64,000 bases of DNA from contig CAYJNQ010000001.1 of the NCBI GenBank assembly GCA_964371725.1, positions 153,645 to 217,644 of the forward strand, read 5' to 3'. Below are positions 52,947 to 62,647 of the stretch, in pieces. The stretch comes from JAAYCI01 sp964371725. GTDB lineage: Bacteria; Bacillota; Clostridia; Oscillospirales; Ruminococcaceae. The notes beneath the pieces were generated by a model. That model searched no databases. It worked only from the letters and a program-made list of their open reading frames with translations, and had not been told where the DNA came from. Every line of letters starts with the position of its first letter. Position 1 is the first letter of the stretch. Position numbers and translations under genes: made by a program.

Positions 52947-52975
52947 ATTATAATACACTGTTCATGAAAATACAA
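52947..52975 (-). promoter_or_regulatory. Promoter of the corrinoid-pocR unit
   Basis: TTGTAT (52975-52970), 17 nt, TATAAT (52952-52947) on the minus strand, about 40 nt before the corrinoid start. Confidence 0.75.
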
Positions 52976-53079
52976 TGCATGAAAGACAATAAACGGCGAA
53001 AATCGTGAAAAACCAGACCCCTGCTTTGTATAAAAATGCCTCTTTGGCCTGCTTCTCATTTTCATAAGATTTTCTCGGT

Positions 53080-55170
53080 TTATGGAGCATAGGCCAAAAG
53101 AACCGACATACCCACAGCACTTTCTTGCTCCATGGCATCAAACTCTCCGTTGTCTTCCACTTGCACATTCACCTCATACACCGTGTCCGCTTGGAGCTGA
53201 GTCTCTTCGCTTAGCATATTCCAGCTTTCGGGTGGTAGTTCCTTGTAATCACCACCCTCCTCTCGCACATAAAGCGAGAGATTCTCAGCACTACCTTCCA
53301 GCCCATTGATCCGCAAGGTGACAGATACCGTGCCGTCTTGGTCGTTTGCGTTGTACACAACGACATTGTGAAGATAAGAGGCCACCTCTCCCACACCCCC
53401 AGCCGCTTTAAAGTCCGGTGTTAAGATGCGTTCTCTTCCCATATTGTCTAAATCGAGCGCACGATAGGGCGATTCGGTGAGATAGGCAAACCTATCTTGC
53501 AGGCGAAGCAGCTCAAAATTGCCCGTTGGGCAGTACAAGGCATTGGTTTCAGGGCTTGAAAACACACCCACAGCCATGTTGTTATAGCCGCTCAGTGTAG
53601 AAATATCGTATGTATACACCGTTTCACCTGTTTCATAATCCAAAATCACATATTGCCACATCCCGTTATCCATATCTTGGGCGTAACCGTATAAATATCC
53701 CGTTGCTGTAGACAGTTTGAACATGGCCGTGCTTCTTAAATCGTCGCGGCTCCACACGGAAACCAACTCTTTTTCGCCGTTTGTCTCCACAAGGTCGGCC
53801 CTTTCAATGCCCGGCATGATGGCGCTGTTTCCGTTTAGAATCCAATCGGGGTTATACAAATTATCATAGGATTGTATAGAAGAATCACTGTCCGGATTCG
53901 ACAACCCCGGGTTGCTTGCGCCAAACCAGTTGCACAAAACCACACCCACATCCCCGTTTTCCGCTTCATAGGCAATGGCCGCATTGTCTATAGAAACCGG
54001 CATATCCACCGGCAGAGAGTCAATGACAGGCAGTGTGTCCAGCACTTCCCCCGTAGAGAGTTCTATGGCATATAGCTGAATGGGGTCTGCATTGTCTGCA
54101 AAAAATACATAGTGGTTACTCAAAGCCGGAGATGTGCCACTGCCCCAGGAAAGGCCACCGCCCACGGTTGCATCCCCTTCACTTCCACTGTTTTCCCCGT
54201 TGCTCTCATAGGCAACACGCCAAGCCACATCGACCCCTTCTTCAGCCGTTAACAAATAGCAGGCTTTGTTGGTTAAAATCACCGCGCCATGAGGGCTTGA
54301 AGCAATGCCATTTTCTGCGCCCTCGCCCGGCTCAAGCTCATAAAAATGCACTTCGCTTTGCAAATCCGGTGCCCCACCATTTAAAGTTTCCTCGATGGCA
54401 TGCGCCGAAACATAGCCCACAAAACCGGTTTCTTCTCTATCGGGATAAATCCGAAAACCACCCGTAGAAAACCACAAATTGCCCGCATAATCATAGGTGA
54501 TGGACATGAGCGTTTGCTCGAAAGTTTTGCCCAAAACCTGCTCAGCAAGTTCGCCCACATGGATATCCAACACTTTGTTAAAGGTCTCCAATACATTTCC
54601 CTCTTCATCCATCGATTGTAGAATGATGATTCGGTTGTCTGTAGTGGGGGCCACAATGTTGTCGTTGCTATCAATAAAACTGTAGGACTGTTGGATGGCA
54701 TACGGGTGGTCGTCATCTTCCCCCGGGTAATAAGAACCCAAGGTTTCAATTATTTCGCTGTCAAGGTCTCGAATGGCAATTCCGGTGCTCAAATAGGGGG
54801 CGTAGGCGTTCCCTTTGGAATCATAAAACACAGAAGGAGGCGCATTGGTGCTTTCGGTTTCAAAAGAAGTCGTCACTTCGCTGTCAATGCCGATTGGCAA
54901 CACAAAGTCGGTTGCATCCGAGTTGTAATTGTCTACATGCACAGAATTTTCCGTTTGTGCCATAAAAGGGTTTGCTTCTATGTTTTTGGGCGCCAAAGGC
55001 CTTGGTGTTATGGCTGTACTTTGCGCTTCTTGCGATGCCGGAGCCGGCTCGCTCGCCTGTGTCTCCTGCCCTTGCGAAGAAGACAAGCTGTTTTGCACGG
55101 GTGCGGATGTGCAGGCGACCAAAAGCAGGGCCGCGGCAAGAGCCAAAAGAAAAAACCGTGTGTATTTCAT
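53080..55170 (-). CDS. Large secreted lipoprotein with propeller-like repeats
   Basis: A 696-residue lipoprotein: signal peptide with lipobox LLVAC, a Ser/Gln/Ala-rich linker (about 22-60), then about 500 residues of repeated beta-strand blades (SVFYDSKGNAYAPYLSTGI, SFIDSNDNIVAPTTDN, ITYDYAGNLWFSTGG, LSTATGYLYGYAQDM) that resemble a PQQ or six/seven-bladed propeller, and a C-terminal Ig-like domain (about 600-690). No catalytic motif is seen. It may bind a polymer or sense a ligand at the cell surface. I do not recognise the exact family. Confidence 0.8.
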   Translation of the reverse strand: MKYTRFFLLALAAALLLVACTSAPVQNSLSSSQGQETQASEPAPASQEAQSTAITPRPLAPKNIEANPFMAQTENSVHVDNYNSDATDFVLPIGIDSEVTTSFETESTNAPPSVFYDSKGNAYAPYLSTGIAIRDLDSEIIETLGSYYPGEDDDHPYAIQQSYSFIDSNDNIVAPTTDNRIIILQSMDEEGNVLETFNKVLDIHVGELAEQVLGKTFEQTLMSITYDYAGNLWFSTGGFRIYPDREETGFVGYVSAHAIEETLNGGAPDLQSEVHFYELEPGEGAENGIASSPHGAVILTNKACYLLTAEEGVDVAWRVAYESNGENSGSEGDATVGGGLSWGSGTSPALSNHYVFFADNADPIQLYAIELSTGEVLDTLPVIDSLPVDMPVSIDNAAIAYEAENGDVGVVLCNWFGASNPGLSNPDSDSSIQSYDNLYNPDWILNGNSAIMPGIERADLVETNGEKELVSVWSRDDLRSTAMFKLSTATGYLYGYAQDMDNGMWQYVILDYETGETVYTYDISTLSGYNNMAVGVFSSPETNALYCPTGNFELLRLQDRFAYLTESPYRALDLDNMGRERILTPDFKAAGGVGEVASYLHNVVVYNANDQDGTVSVTLRINGLEGSAENLSLYVREEGGDYKELPPESWNMLSEETQLQADTVYEVNVQVEDNGEFDAMEQESAVGMSVLLAYAP

Positions 55171-55288
55171 TGTGCACCTCTATTCTGCATAAAATAAATA
55201 AGGGAAAATTCAATCCGTATCGTCAGGGTATCATTTCGCCAAAAACCGTTGTTGGATGTTGTTCACACAACGGTTCCATCCTCCCATT

Positions 55289-56485
55289 TCAACCTGTTTC
55301 GACACCTTCCAAAATGCCCTTGCAAACATTTTCCCACAGGGCATTTTCCAAACAAGGGCTTGTGGCTGTATCATCCTCTATCACCATTTGAATGTTTCGG
55401 GCAAGATTTGCTTCGAAATTTTCTAAAACCTCGCGGCATGGCTCCTCCATGGGCGGTGTTTTGGGCAACGCAACATAAACCACGCCGCTGTTTTCTATAT
55501 TTTCATCTATCCACTGTTTCACTCCCGGCAAATCGGTGGACACAACCCGCAAACCGCAAGCCAGCGCCTCCAGAATAACCAAAGGCAAGCCCTCGGCAAA
55601 AGAGGGCAAAACCATCACATGGCATCGGTTAAAATGCTCTGCCAATTTCGGCTGATTTAATTTTCCTAAAAATTCAATTTTAATCGGTATGGTTTTACTC
55701 AAGTTTAAAATTTCGGCATATTCTTTTTCATCGCTATATCCTCCGGCCAAAAAAAGCTCGAATTCGGTTTTGCTTTTTATCCTCGCCAAAGCCTTCAATA
55801 AAGAATATACTCCTTTGGCATGGGATATTTTGCCGGCAAATATTATTTTGACGGGTTCTTTGTCTTTTGGATATTGTTTGTTGAAAAAGATATTGTTGTT
55901 ATAGCCAACGCCCAGAATTTTGATTTTTTCCGGCGGAAACGCATAAGCCCCGGCAATTTCCTGTTTTTGCACCTCATGCAAGGCAAAAATCATGTCGAGA
56001 TTGGCCATGTTCTTTTTGATTCTGGAGCATTGCAAATCCGTTTTCTCCAGTTGACGCAAATCTGTTCCATGGCAAATCCCAATCATGGTATGCGTTGGAA
56101 ACCGTTCGCGAATAATCGAGCTTAAAAAATACAAGTGATGGCAAATAATCAAATCGGGTTGAAACTGCGCAATCGTATGCTGCGCAGTTTCAAGAAAGGC
56201 TCGCTCCATTTGAGCTGCCATTTTCTCGTTCAGTTGATTGTAACGGGTGCTTGGATAAGGCATATTATCCGACATGCCAACAACCGGAAAAGGCAATGCC
56301 TCGGTGTTAAAGAAAACAGGGCAAAACATCACATTTTCCGGCAACACCACCTCGTCTTGCGCGTCGATACCCGCAATAACGGCTTGTGAATGGCCCATTT
56401 TATGAAAGTGCTCAACGAGTTCAGAAAGATAAACACCGCTACCGGTTGAATTCGGTTTTTGGGCGGTTATGCTTAAAATGCGCAT
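55289..56485 (-). CDS. GT4-family glycosyltransferase
   Basis: A 398-residue retaining glycosyltransferase with the GT-B fold. The N-terminal domain starts MRILSITAQKPNSTGSGVYL with the GSGVYL loop and ICHHLYFLSSI; the C-terminal domain has KIIFAGKISHAKGVYSLLKA, VMVLPSFAEGLPLVILEALA (the E-x7-E donor motif) and GLRVVSTDLPGV. It transfers a sugar from a nucleotide-sugar donor to an unknown acceptor, probably a cell-surface glycan. It is apparently a single gene. Confidence 0.92.
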   Translation of the reverse strand: MRILSITAQKPNSTGSGVYLSELVEHFHKMGHSQAVIAGIDAQDEVVLPENVMFCPVFFNTEALPFPVVGMSDNMPYPSTRYNQLNEKMAAQMERAFLETAQHTIAQFQPDLIICHHLYFLSSIIRERFPTHTMIGICHGTDLRQLEKTDLQCSRIKKNMANLDMIFALHEVQKQEIAGAYAFPPEKIKILGVGYNNNIFFNKQYPKDKEPVKIIFAGKISHAKGVYSLLKALARIKSKTEFELFLAGGYSDEKEYAEILNLSKTIPIKIEFLGKLNQPKLAEHFNRCHVMVLPSFAEGLPLVILEALACGLRVVSTDLPGVKQWIDENIENSGVVYVALPKTPPMEEPCREVLENFEANLARNIQMVIEDDTATSPCLENALWENVCKGILEGVETG

Positions 56486-56545
56486 CTTTCTCCATGACTC
56501 CTTTTTTCTAGTGAAGCGAGACGAGACCTTTTATATCTCACCTTG

Positions 56546-57349
56546 TCATACCTCCGGCACATCTTGCCGTCTAAACGAAAAAAACTCTGCCGTATCTTTG
56601 TTCATGCCCCAGTCTGCGGCAACGGCTAAAAACATCCGGTTTCCGTCTTCACTGAAATAGGTTGCATAAATGCCGGTATTGGGGAAAGAAGAGATTACAA
56701 CCGGTGCATCCGCTTGAAAGCCTTGTACCGTGTCCGCATCGAAAGTGCCCACATCCAACACGGTATTCTCTGCATCCAAGCAGATAATATTGTCATCATT
56801 GGCATCATTTTCAGAAAGGATTTCAATTTTGACAAAAGGCAGGTCCGACGCACCTTCCAAAACCCACTCGCCAACCGGGGAGTGTTCCGAATCCGTGTAA
56901 GAAGTATCAATCTCACTTTCCACCTGCATCATGCTTGCAGAGCTTACACCTGAACCTATCCTTTCGGGCTTCCCCTCCGAAAAAGTGAATCGATCGGTGG
57001 AATCCAATGCGATGTAGCGAACGCCGTCCTCCTCGCCCAAGTACACATTGTGTTCCGTGCCATATAGGGTGATAAAATGCAGTTCCTTGTCATCGTTGTA
57101 TCCCAGTGTGCCATTCCCCTGCTCGCGGCCCTCTTCATCAAAATAATTCACCTGACCGTTTGCATCGATTTCCGCATAGAAAAACGGAGGCTCTGCCTCA
57201 ATGCCCGTTTCTCGCCACTCAAAAGACCACCAGCCAACATAATCATCGTCGGCATCGGTGTTGTATCTGGCATCGGTGTTTGCACAGCCGGTTAAGCAGG
57301 CCAGCAACACAAGCAACACCACCGCGAAACCACCCAACTTCTTTTTCAT
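56546..57349 (-). CDS. Lipoprotein of unknown function
   Basis: A 267-residue lipoprotein (lipobox LTGC after MKKKLGGFAVVLLVLLACLT). Two beta-rich modules follow: YVGWWSFEWRETG with NYFDEEGREQGNGTLGYND, and SPVGEWVLEGAS with YATYFSEDGNRMFLAVAAD. Their W-rich openings and strand pattern are lipocalin-like. Start ATG 57349 with a purine-rich site. It lies upstream of the glycosyltransferase on the same strand and is distantly similar to the next upstream lipoprotein. No family recognised. Confidence 0.75.
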   Translation of the reverse strand: MKKKLGGFAVVLLVLLACLTGCANTDARYNTDADDDYVGWWSFEWRETGIEAEPPFFYAEIDANGQVNYFDEEGREQGNGTLGYNDDKELHFITLYGTEHNVYLGEEDGVRYIALDSTDRFTFSEGKPERIGSGVSSASMMQVESEIDTSYTDSEHSPVGEWVLEGASDLPFVKIEILSENDANDDNIICLDAENTVLDVGTFDADTVQGFQADAPVVISSFPNTGIYATYFSEDGNRMFLAVAADWGMNKDTAEFFSFRRQDVPEV

Positions 57350-57427
57350 CACTCTTCCCCCTTGGTTCTGTTGGATTGACCGCCCAAAGATCAACCGGAA
57401 AACAGCAATGCAACCTTATAGTGGAGA

Positions 57428-57865
57428 TTATTTTGTGTACACAGCACCGGAACCCTCCAAAACAATGCTTGTGTCGTCTTCAAAATAAAATGTGTCATAC
57501 TGCGTGTCTTCCAGGTCGCTCGCTTGCATCATGAATTTATCATTTTCATCCATATATTGCAAACGCCCACTGCTAAGGAGTGCGCCCTCGGAATCGTACA
57601 TCTCATAAGCGCCGCTACCATCCATCCAAACCGAGCCGGCTTCCGGGTCGCCATTTAAAAACCAGGTGCCCTCTGTTTGGTTGTAAACACCCGAATCCTC
57701 CGGCTCGGATTCATCGCCGGTGCTTGCCGGTGCAGCGGGTTGAGACAGAGCCTGAGAGCTTACATCTGCCGAAGTTGAGGAAGAGGCCGGCATTTCTTCG
57801 CTTGTGCAGGCCACAAATAAAAAGGATACATACATTGCCAAACAAATAACAACTAATTTTTTCAT
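57428..57865 (-). CDS. Small lipoprotein of unknown function
   Basis: A 145-residue lipoprotein (lipobox FVAC), a Ser/Ala/Glu linker, then one compact beta module: GTWFLNGDPEAGSVWMDGSG, YEMYDSEGALLSSGRLQYMD, FYFEDDTSIVLEG. This resembles the first module of the neighbouring 267-residue lipoprotein, so the two may be paralogues. ATG 57865 behind AGGAGGGG; the longer frame is not supported. Confidence 0.75.
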   Translation of the reverse strand: MKKLVVICLAMYVSFLFVACTSEEMPASSSTSADVSSQALSQPAAPASTGDESEPEDSGVYNQTEGTWFLNGDPEAGSVWMDGSGAYEMYDSEGALLSSGRLQYMDENDKFMMQASDLEDTQYDTFYFEDDTSIVLEGSGAVYTK

Positions 57866-57996
57866 GCAATCCCCTCCTAAAAACACAAGTAAACGGGCAC
57901 ATTCAATCGCTTCATTCAGGGCTAACCCAAATTTATAAAGCAACCGCCCTACACACCTATAGTATAACGTATTTATACAACAAAGAACAAGGGTGC

Positions 57997-58614
57997 TCAC
58001 TCAAAAAAAAGGGACTCCCTCCTTTGAGTAGTATCCTCACCTGTGTTTTCGCAAATTAAATCCCGAATGGTTTGCATGCAAATATCGCCGGAAGCCATTT
58101 CGTCGGCAAGACGTTTGAGCTCGGCTTTTATGAGTGCGGCATTTTGGATTTCTTTCTTGTACTTCATCTTGTGCTCGAGGCTGGCCCAAGAGTCTTGCGA
58201 AATGGTTCTAAGCTGAATTTCCACCGGAACATCAACGTCGCCTGTTCGAATTTTTAGGAGGATATGATAGCTTCGATACCCATTGGGCTTTGGATTTCTG
58301 ATATAATCCTTGCTTATGATGTGAGAAGATGCCGCCCCTGCTTCTATCGCAGTGGCCAACTCGTATACGTCGCTTAGAAAGCGACAAACAATGCGCACAC
58401 CGACAAGGTCATTCAAATGAAGCAGGGCGCTTTCCACACCTATTTCGCAGTGCAGGCGCTCCAATTTTTGAATCACGCTCTGCTTCGATTTCAGGCGCAC
58501 TTTCAGGTGCTCCATTTTTTCGCTGCAATGCAGCCGCAAAGACTGCTCCAAATCGGTTTTTGTCCGCTCGAAAATTTCATGGTATCCGGCATAAAAAACC
58601 TCGTTTTCTTCCAC
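57997..58614 (-). CDS. Small alarmone synthetase (RelQ-like GTP pyrophosphokinase)
   Basis: A 205-residue single-domain (p)ppGpp synthetase. RelA_SpoT synthetase motifs are VRLKSKQSVIQKLER, LNDLVGVRIVCRFLSDVYEL (catalytic Asp), ISKDYIRNPKPNGYRSYH (G-loop) and VEIQLRTISQDSWASLEHK (catalytic Gln/Glu region). No hydrolase, TGS or ACT domain is present. It would make ppGpp/pppGpp from ATP and GDP/GTP under envelope or nutrient stress. The start is GTG 58614, nine nt from TGAGGTG; TTG 58617 and GTG 58626 are alternatives. Confidence 0.92.
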   Translation of the reverse strand: MEENEVFYAGYHEIFERTKTDLEQSLRLHCSEKMEHLKVRLKSKQSVIQKLERLHCEIGVESALLHLNDLVGVRIVCRFLSDVYELATAIEAGAASSHIISKDYIRNPKPNGYRSYHILLKIRTGDVDVPVEIQLRTISQDSWASLEHKMKYKKEIQNAALIKAELKRLADEMASGDICMQTIRDLICENTGEDTTQRRESLFFE

Positions 58615-58683
58615 CAAAAAAATCACCTCATCATACCGTTCATGTGTTTTGCAAAAATATACAAATAACCACGGACATACATT

Positions 58684-59886
58684 CTAAAACAGTACGGTAA
58701 CAGCCACAGATTTCTCGGTTTTGCTTTCGGCCGAAATTTTGGCGCCGTGCAGCTCGCAAATGGATTTTGCCACAGACAAACCGATACCAAAACCTTTTGA
58801 TTCGCTGTTACGGGCCTTGTCCTCCCTAAAAAATCGTTCAAACCATTCAGGATGTGCACCCATTTGTACATTTTCGCAAGTATTTTCAATGCGAAATACT
58901 TTTCGATATCCTCTTGGATACAGTGCAATGTGTATTTCCGAGCCTTTCGTGCTGTACTTTATCGCATTTTCCAAAAGAAGGGAAAACAGCTTCCGGAGGT
59001 AGGGCTCATTGCCTTTGTACATAACATTCTCGGCAATGCTGCAAGAAAGTGAAAGCTCTTCATTTTGCAACGAGGAGGAAAACTCACTGAGGGTTTCGTC
59101 TAGCGCCTCCGAAAGGGAAAACTCTGTTTTCACCAGTGTTTTCGGCCCCTCCTTTATCTTCGTGAGAGAAACCAAATCTTCCACAAGTGCATCCAATTTT
59201 GTAATTTGAGTTTTGATGCCGCCGGTCCATTCGCTTTCTCCGCCCTCCAGCTCGATCACGTCGGTGTTGGCCTTTATAATCGCCAGTGGTGTTTTGAAAT
59301 CATGGCTTACATTCGTGATAAAGCTTTTCTGCCTTTCGTAGCTGTGGGCAATCGGGGCCACCGCTTTTTTCGAGAATAAACAGGCCAAAATGAAAATGAA
59401 CACCGAGGCTGTGAAGACAATGATGAAAGAGTATAGGACAGAGCTGCGCAAGGTTATCAAAACACTTTCAATATCCAGAAAGAGATAGACCATACCGCTT
59501 TCATTTTCCATTTTCAAGTAACGGTAATTGTCTACAATACCGGTGTTTTGGCTGTTTTCTTGCACGCGCTGTGCATACAAAATCGCCTCTTCCTGCGTCA
59601 CCGAGCCAATGCTCTTTATATCTACATCTTGAATATTGTTTTCTTCATCTGTATTCACCACAAAGAAACGCGTGGTGAATGCAAGCTCTCTTGCAAACTG
59701 ATCTTGCGGGCGAAACCCCTCCCCAAAGCGCAAATCGTTTTCAATCAACAAGTTTAGCACCGCATCCCACTGCGTTGCCACAACCAGATAATTCGCAATA
59801 TTGAACGTAAGTGCAATTAAAACTAGAACCGATACGCTGATGGAAGTGGTTAGAAAAACAAATTTTTGTTGCAGTTTTTTTAGCAT
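58684..59886 (-). CDS. Sensor histidine kinase
   Basis: A 400-residue membrane kinase. TM1 (about 12-34), an extracytoplasmic sensor of about 110 residues, TM2 (about 148-172), then HisKA with FITNVSHDFKTPLAIIKAN (phospho-His), and HATPase_c with N box LLENAIKYSTKGS, a degenerate G1 box and GFGIGLSVAKSICELHGAKI. It starts at ATG 59886, seven nt inside the response-regulator gene, so the pair is coupled. The signal is unknown. Confidence 0.94.
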   Translation of the reverse strand: MLKKLQQKFVFLTTSISVSVLVLIALTFNIANYLVVATQWDAVLNLLIENDLRFGEGFRPQDQFARELAFTTRFFVVNTDEENNIQDVDIKSIGSVTQEEAILYAQRVQENSQNTGIVDNYRYLKMENESGMVYLFLDIESVLITLRSSVLYSFIIVFTASVFIFILACLFSKKAVAPIAHSYERQKSFITNVSHDFKTPLAIIKANTDVIELEGGESEWTGGIKTQITKLDALVEDLVSLTKIKEGPKTLVKTEFSLSEALDETLSEFSSSLQNEELSLSCSIAENVMYKGNEPYLRKLFSLLLENAIKYSTKGSEIHIALYPRGYRKVFRIENTCENVQMGAHPEWFERFFREDKARNSESKGFGIGLSVAKSICELHGAKISAESKTEKSVAVTVLF

Positions 59887-60557
59887 TGTTCCATCTCCAA
59901 AGAATAGCCTGTGTTGCGCATGGCTTTGATTTTTACGTTGGCGTCTAGCAGGGCCAATTTTTTGCGCAGATAGGAAATATAAACCCACACCACATTGATT
60001 TCGGCCTCACTGTCATAGCCCCATACCTTTTCAAAAAAACGCTCGGTAGAAATAACATGCCCTTTGTTTATCATCAGCATTTCAAGTATCTGGAACTCTT
60101 TGCCGGCTAGTTTCAGTGCATTTTTTTCGGTATACAGCTCAAATGTTTTTCGGTTTAAATTCACATTGCCGGCGCTTAGCACAGAGGTCGCACTGTCAGT
60201 GGAATTTCTTGTGATAGAGCGTATGCGGGCAAGCAACTCTTTCATATCGAAGGGCTTTGTCAGATAATCATTCGCGCCCAAATCAAGCCCCATTACCTTG
60301 TCGTCCACTTGGGTTTTGGCTGTAAGTAAAAGAACAGGCACAAAGTTCCCTTTTTCCCGTATGTTTTTCAGCACAGAAAGGCCATCTATTTTCGGCATCA
60401 TGATGTCTAAAATAACGGCATCATAGTTTTCGGCCTCCAAATAACCCAGCGCCTCTTCGCCATCATAAACAGCATCCACAGCATAATGGTGATATTTTAA
60501 TATTTTAACTAGGGCGTTGGACAGTTCTTTTTCGTCTTCACATAACAAGAGTCGCAT
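59880..60557 (-). CDS. OmpR/PhoB-family response regulator
   Basis: A 225-residue regulator. The receiver domain has the acidic pair in LLLCEDEKEL, phospho-acceptor Asp in VILDIMMPKIDGL, LLLTAK and the Lys in YLTKPFD. The C-terminal winged helix includes ELYTEKNALKLAGKEFQILE and VWVYISYLRKKL. It is the partner of the kinase translated from its own end. GGAGG before the ATG. Confidence 0.96.
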   Translation of the reverse strand: MRLLLCEDEKELSNALVKILKYHHYAVDAVYDGEEALGYLEAENYDAVILDIMMPKIDGLSVLKNIREKGNFVPVLLLTAKTQVDDKVMGLDLGANDYLTKPFDMKELLARIRSITRNSTDSATSVLSAGNVNLNRKTFELYTEKNALKLAGKEFQILEMLMINKGHVISTERFFEKVWGYDSEAEINVVWVYISYLRKKLALLDANVKIKAMRNTGYSLEMEQC

Positions 60558-60612
60558 CGCTTACCTCCAAAGAGTATTGCTTGGTCTCATAAAGGGTACT
60601 ATATGAAACTTA

Positions 60613-60640
60613 ATTATAGTTAAAAAAATAGAAATCGCAA
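60613..60640 (-). promoter_or_regulatory. Promoter of the two-component operon
   Basis: TTGCGA (60640-60635), 16 nt, TATAAT (60618-60613) on the minus strand, about 55 nt before the response-regulator ATG. Confidence 0.7.
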
Positions 60641-61191
60641 CCCAATTAGCATTTTCACTTTCAATCGTTTACATTTCACAAGTTTTTGGCCACAAGTGTT
60701 GCATACAATTCAGTATACAGAGCCCTTCCGGTGTGCTACGGTTATATGGCTCCTATGCCCAATTTTAGATAAATGAAAGAGGATACACAAATATGCGTTT
60801 GCAAACACGGTGCAAAATAGAGAGAAATTTTAAATTACATATTTTTAAAAAATATTGCCAGCCATGCACAAGACGCCCACCTGAGCCGGCATAAACGATG
60901 TGTATAAAGTATAAGCATAGAAAACGGATTTTCACCCTTAAACAGAGCTGATACAATCACCATTTTTTCAAATGTATGATGTATTTGGAGAATCGAAACC
61001 TGTATAAACAACATGCACCGTGTGCGCGCTCCCCACACAGCAAAAGTTGTTGCCATGCAAAAAGTGACCAACCTTGAACAGTGTGGAAAACGATGCCATC
61101 GTGTAAAAAATGTCTTTGGAGGTTGAACAGATGCCCAAAACCAGAACATGCTTTTTGGCATGGAGGGCTTTTTCTAACCGCAAAGTAGCGC
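60641..61191. other. Gene-free intergenic region
   Basis: About 550 nt of AT-rich sequence between two divergent operons. Only weak open frames without ribosome sites occur (for example 60957-61439 minus). No riboswitch or repeat was identified. Confidence 0.6.
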
Positions 61192-61220
61192 TTGTGGTTT
61201 TGGAGTGGCAATGGTATACT
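61192..61220 (+). promoter_or_regulatory. Promoter of the membrane GGDEF operon
   Basis: TTGTGG (61192-61197), 17 nt, TATACT (61215-61220) with extended TGG. A leader of about 180 nt follows; I see no known riboswitch in it. Confidence 0.7.
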
Positions 61221-61405
61221 AAAAACAGAAAAGAGACCGCCCCGTGCGTGTGTTTTTTTTCTAAGATTCATATTTGGTAAAGGCGTTTTCCAATCAATAA
61301 CACAATAAGTGGCGATTGATATGAAACGAGAAAAAATTGCGTGCATGGGAAGAAAAAGAGCACAAAAGTTTCGTCTTGTGGTTATTTTATAGGAGGGGTC
61401 TCCAA

Positions 61406-62647
61406 TTGACTGTTGAATTAAATTCAATCTTGTTTGCACTGTCTTTGCTTGCCATGTTCATCTACCAGTTTTCCACTTTTTCCTATGCATCAAGCCTATT
61501 GGTGGGCGGCAAAAGAAACAAGCGGCTGTTTGTAGCATTGGCTTTTGTAAATACATTGATATTTGCTGTAGCTCAATATGCACAGACACCATTTTATTTG
61601 ATTATTTTGGCTTACCTCATTGTGCTTTCGATAGAGTTCAAATTAATATCCAAAACCGATTTTATACAGATTATTTGTGGAGCTTCCATATTCACGTTGC
61701 ACATATCCGCCTTTTCAACGCCCTTAATCGTCATTTTTAGCAACGCAGTAAATATCCCCCCGGATATACTGGTTTCCAATACAATTTACGATCATATTAT
61801 TGCTATCATTGTTTGCGTGGCATTAACCTTAGCACACGAGCTTGTGAAAAAATACATCGACAACACATCTATTCAAAGGGTAACTGTTAAAAGCGGGTAT
61901 TCCACTATTTTACTTGCCTCAATCATTCTTGTCGTGCTTTTTCAGGTTATCCATTCGGTAACAATGATCAGCGATATTATTTATTTTGAGCAGATCCCAC
62001 TGTCGTTGACGGTTTCGATTGGGTCTTTGCTGCTTTTTTACCTGTTCTTTTTATACGCAATCAACCTGGTTGATGCAAGTTTATACAAAAGATATTCCGA
62101 TAAGGTTATTGGCGAACAGCAGAAGATTTCTGAGCAGGAAAAAACTCTATTGACAAAAATTGAAAGAGATGAACTGACCGGTGTTTTTAACCGCAGATAT
62201 ATAATGAATGTACTGGAAGAGATGTGCAAAGATGAGAGCACAGACGAAATGTTTTACGTTTTGTTTATTGATATTAATGCCTTGAAATACACCAATGATA
62301 CCTATGGGCACAAAGCCGGGGATAGGCTGATAATCAAAATTGCGCATGCTATTTTAAACACCGTGCGTGAGCATGATATTGTGGCACGAATCGGTGGCGA
62401 TGAATTTTTAGTTGTTTTGCCTCAATTTCAAAAAGAAAACCATAATGATGTTATTGATAGAATCTTGCGCTATATCGAACGTCAAAACGAAACCGAAGAA
62501 TTTTTGGTTTCTGCCAGCATCGGCTCTATCTATGTAGATAACCAGGTAAAAGAGCGGGGGATAAACTATATTCTGTCGACAGCGGATGAAAACATGAGAA
62601 AAAACAAGGCCCGGTTCTATGAAAAGAGGGAGAGTGATTTAGTATGA
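61406..62647 (+). CDS. Membrane diguanylate cyclase
   Basis: A 413-residue protein with about seven membrane helices in the first 225 residues (7TM-type sensor), a short coiled stretch, then a GGDEF domain: ERDELTGVFNRRYIMNVL, FIDINALKYTNDTYGHKAGD and ARIGGDEFLVVLP, with an inhibitory RxxD (REHD) exactly five residues before GGDEF. An active, product-inhibited cyclase is expected. The start is TTG 61406, seven nt from AGGAGGGG. It overlaps the next gene by an ATGA. Confidence 0.93.
   Translation: MTVELNSILFALSLLAMFIYQFSTFSYASSLLVGGKRNKRLFVALAFVNTLIFAVAQYAQTPFYLIILAYLIVLSIEFKLISKTDFIQIICGASIFTLHISAFSTPLIVIFSNAVNIPPDILVSNTIYDHIIAIIVCVALTLAHELVKKYIDNTSIQRVTVKSGYSTILLASIILVVLFQVIHSVTMISDIIYFEQIPLSLTVSIGSLLLFYLFFLYAINLVDASLYKRYSDKVIGEQQKISEQEKTLLTKIERDELTGVFNRRYIMNVLEEMCKDESTDEMFYVLFIDINALKYTNDTYGHKAGDRLIIKIAHAILNTVREHDIVARIGGDEFLVVLPQFQKENHNDVIDRILRYIERQNETEEFLVSASIGSIYVDNQVKERGINYILSTADENMRKNKARFYEKRESDLV

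Noticed and set aside
61221..61405. c-di-GMP riboswitch in the GGDEF operon leader
   Set aside because: None of the conserved c-di-GMP-I or -II sequence blocks could be found in the leader.
60957..61439. 160-codon minus-strand frame
   Set aside because: Lies across the plus-strand GGDEF promoter and leader; no ribosome site or motif.
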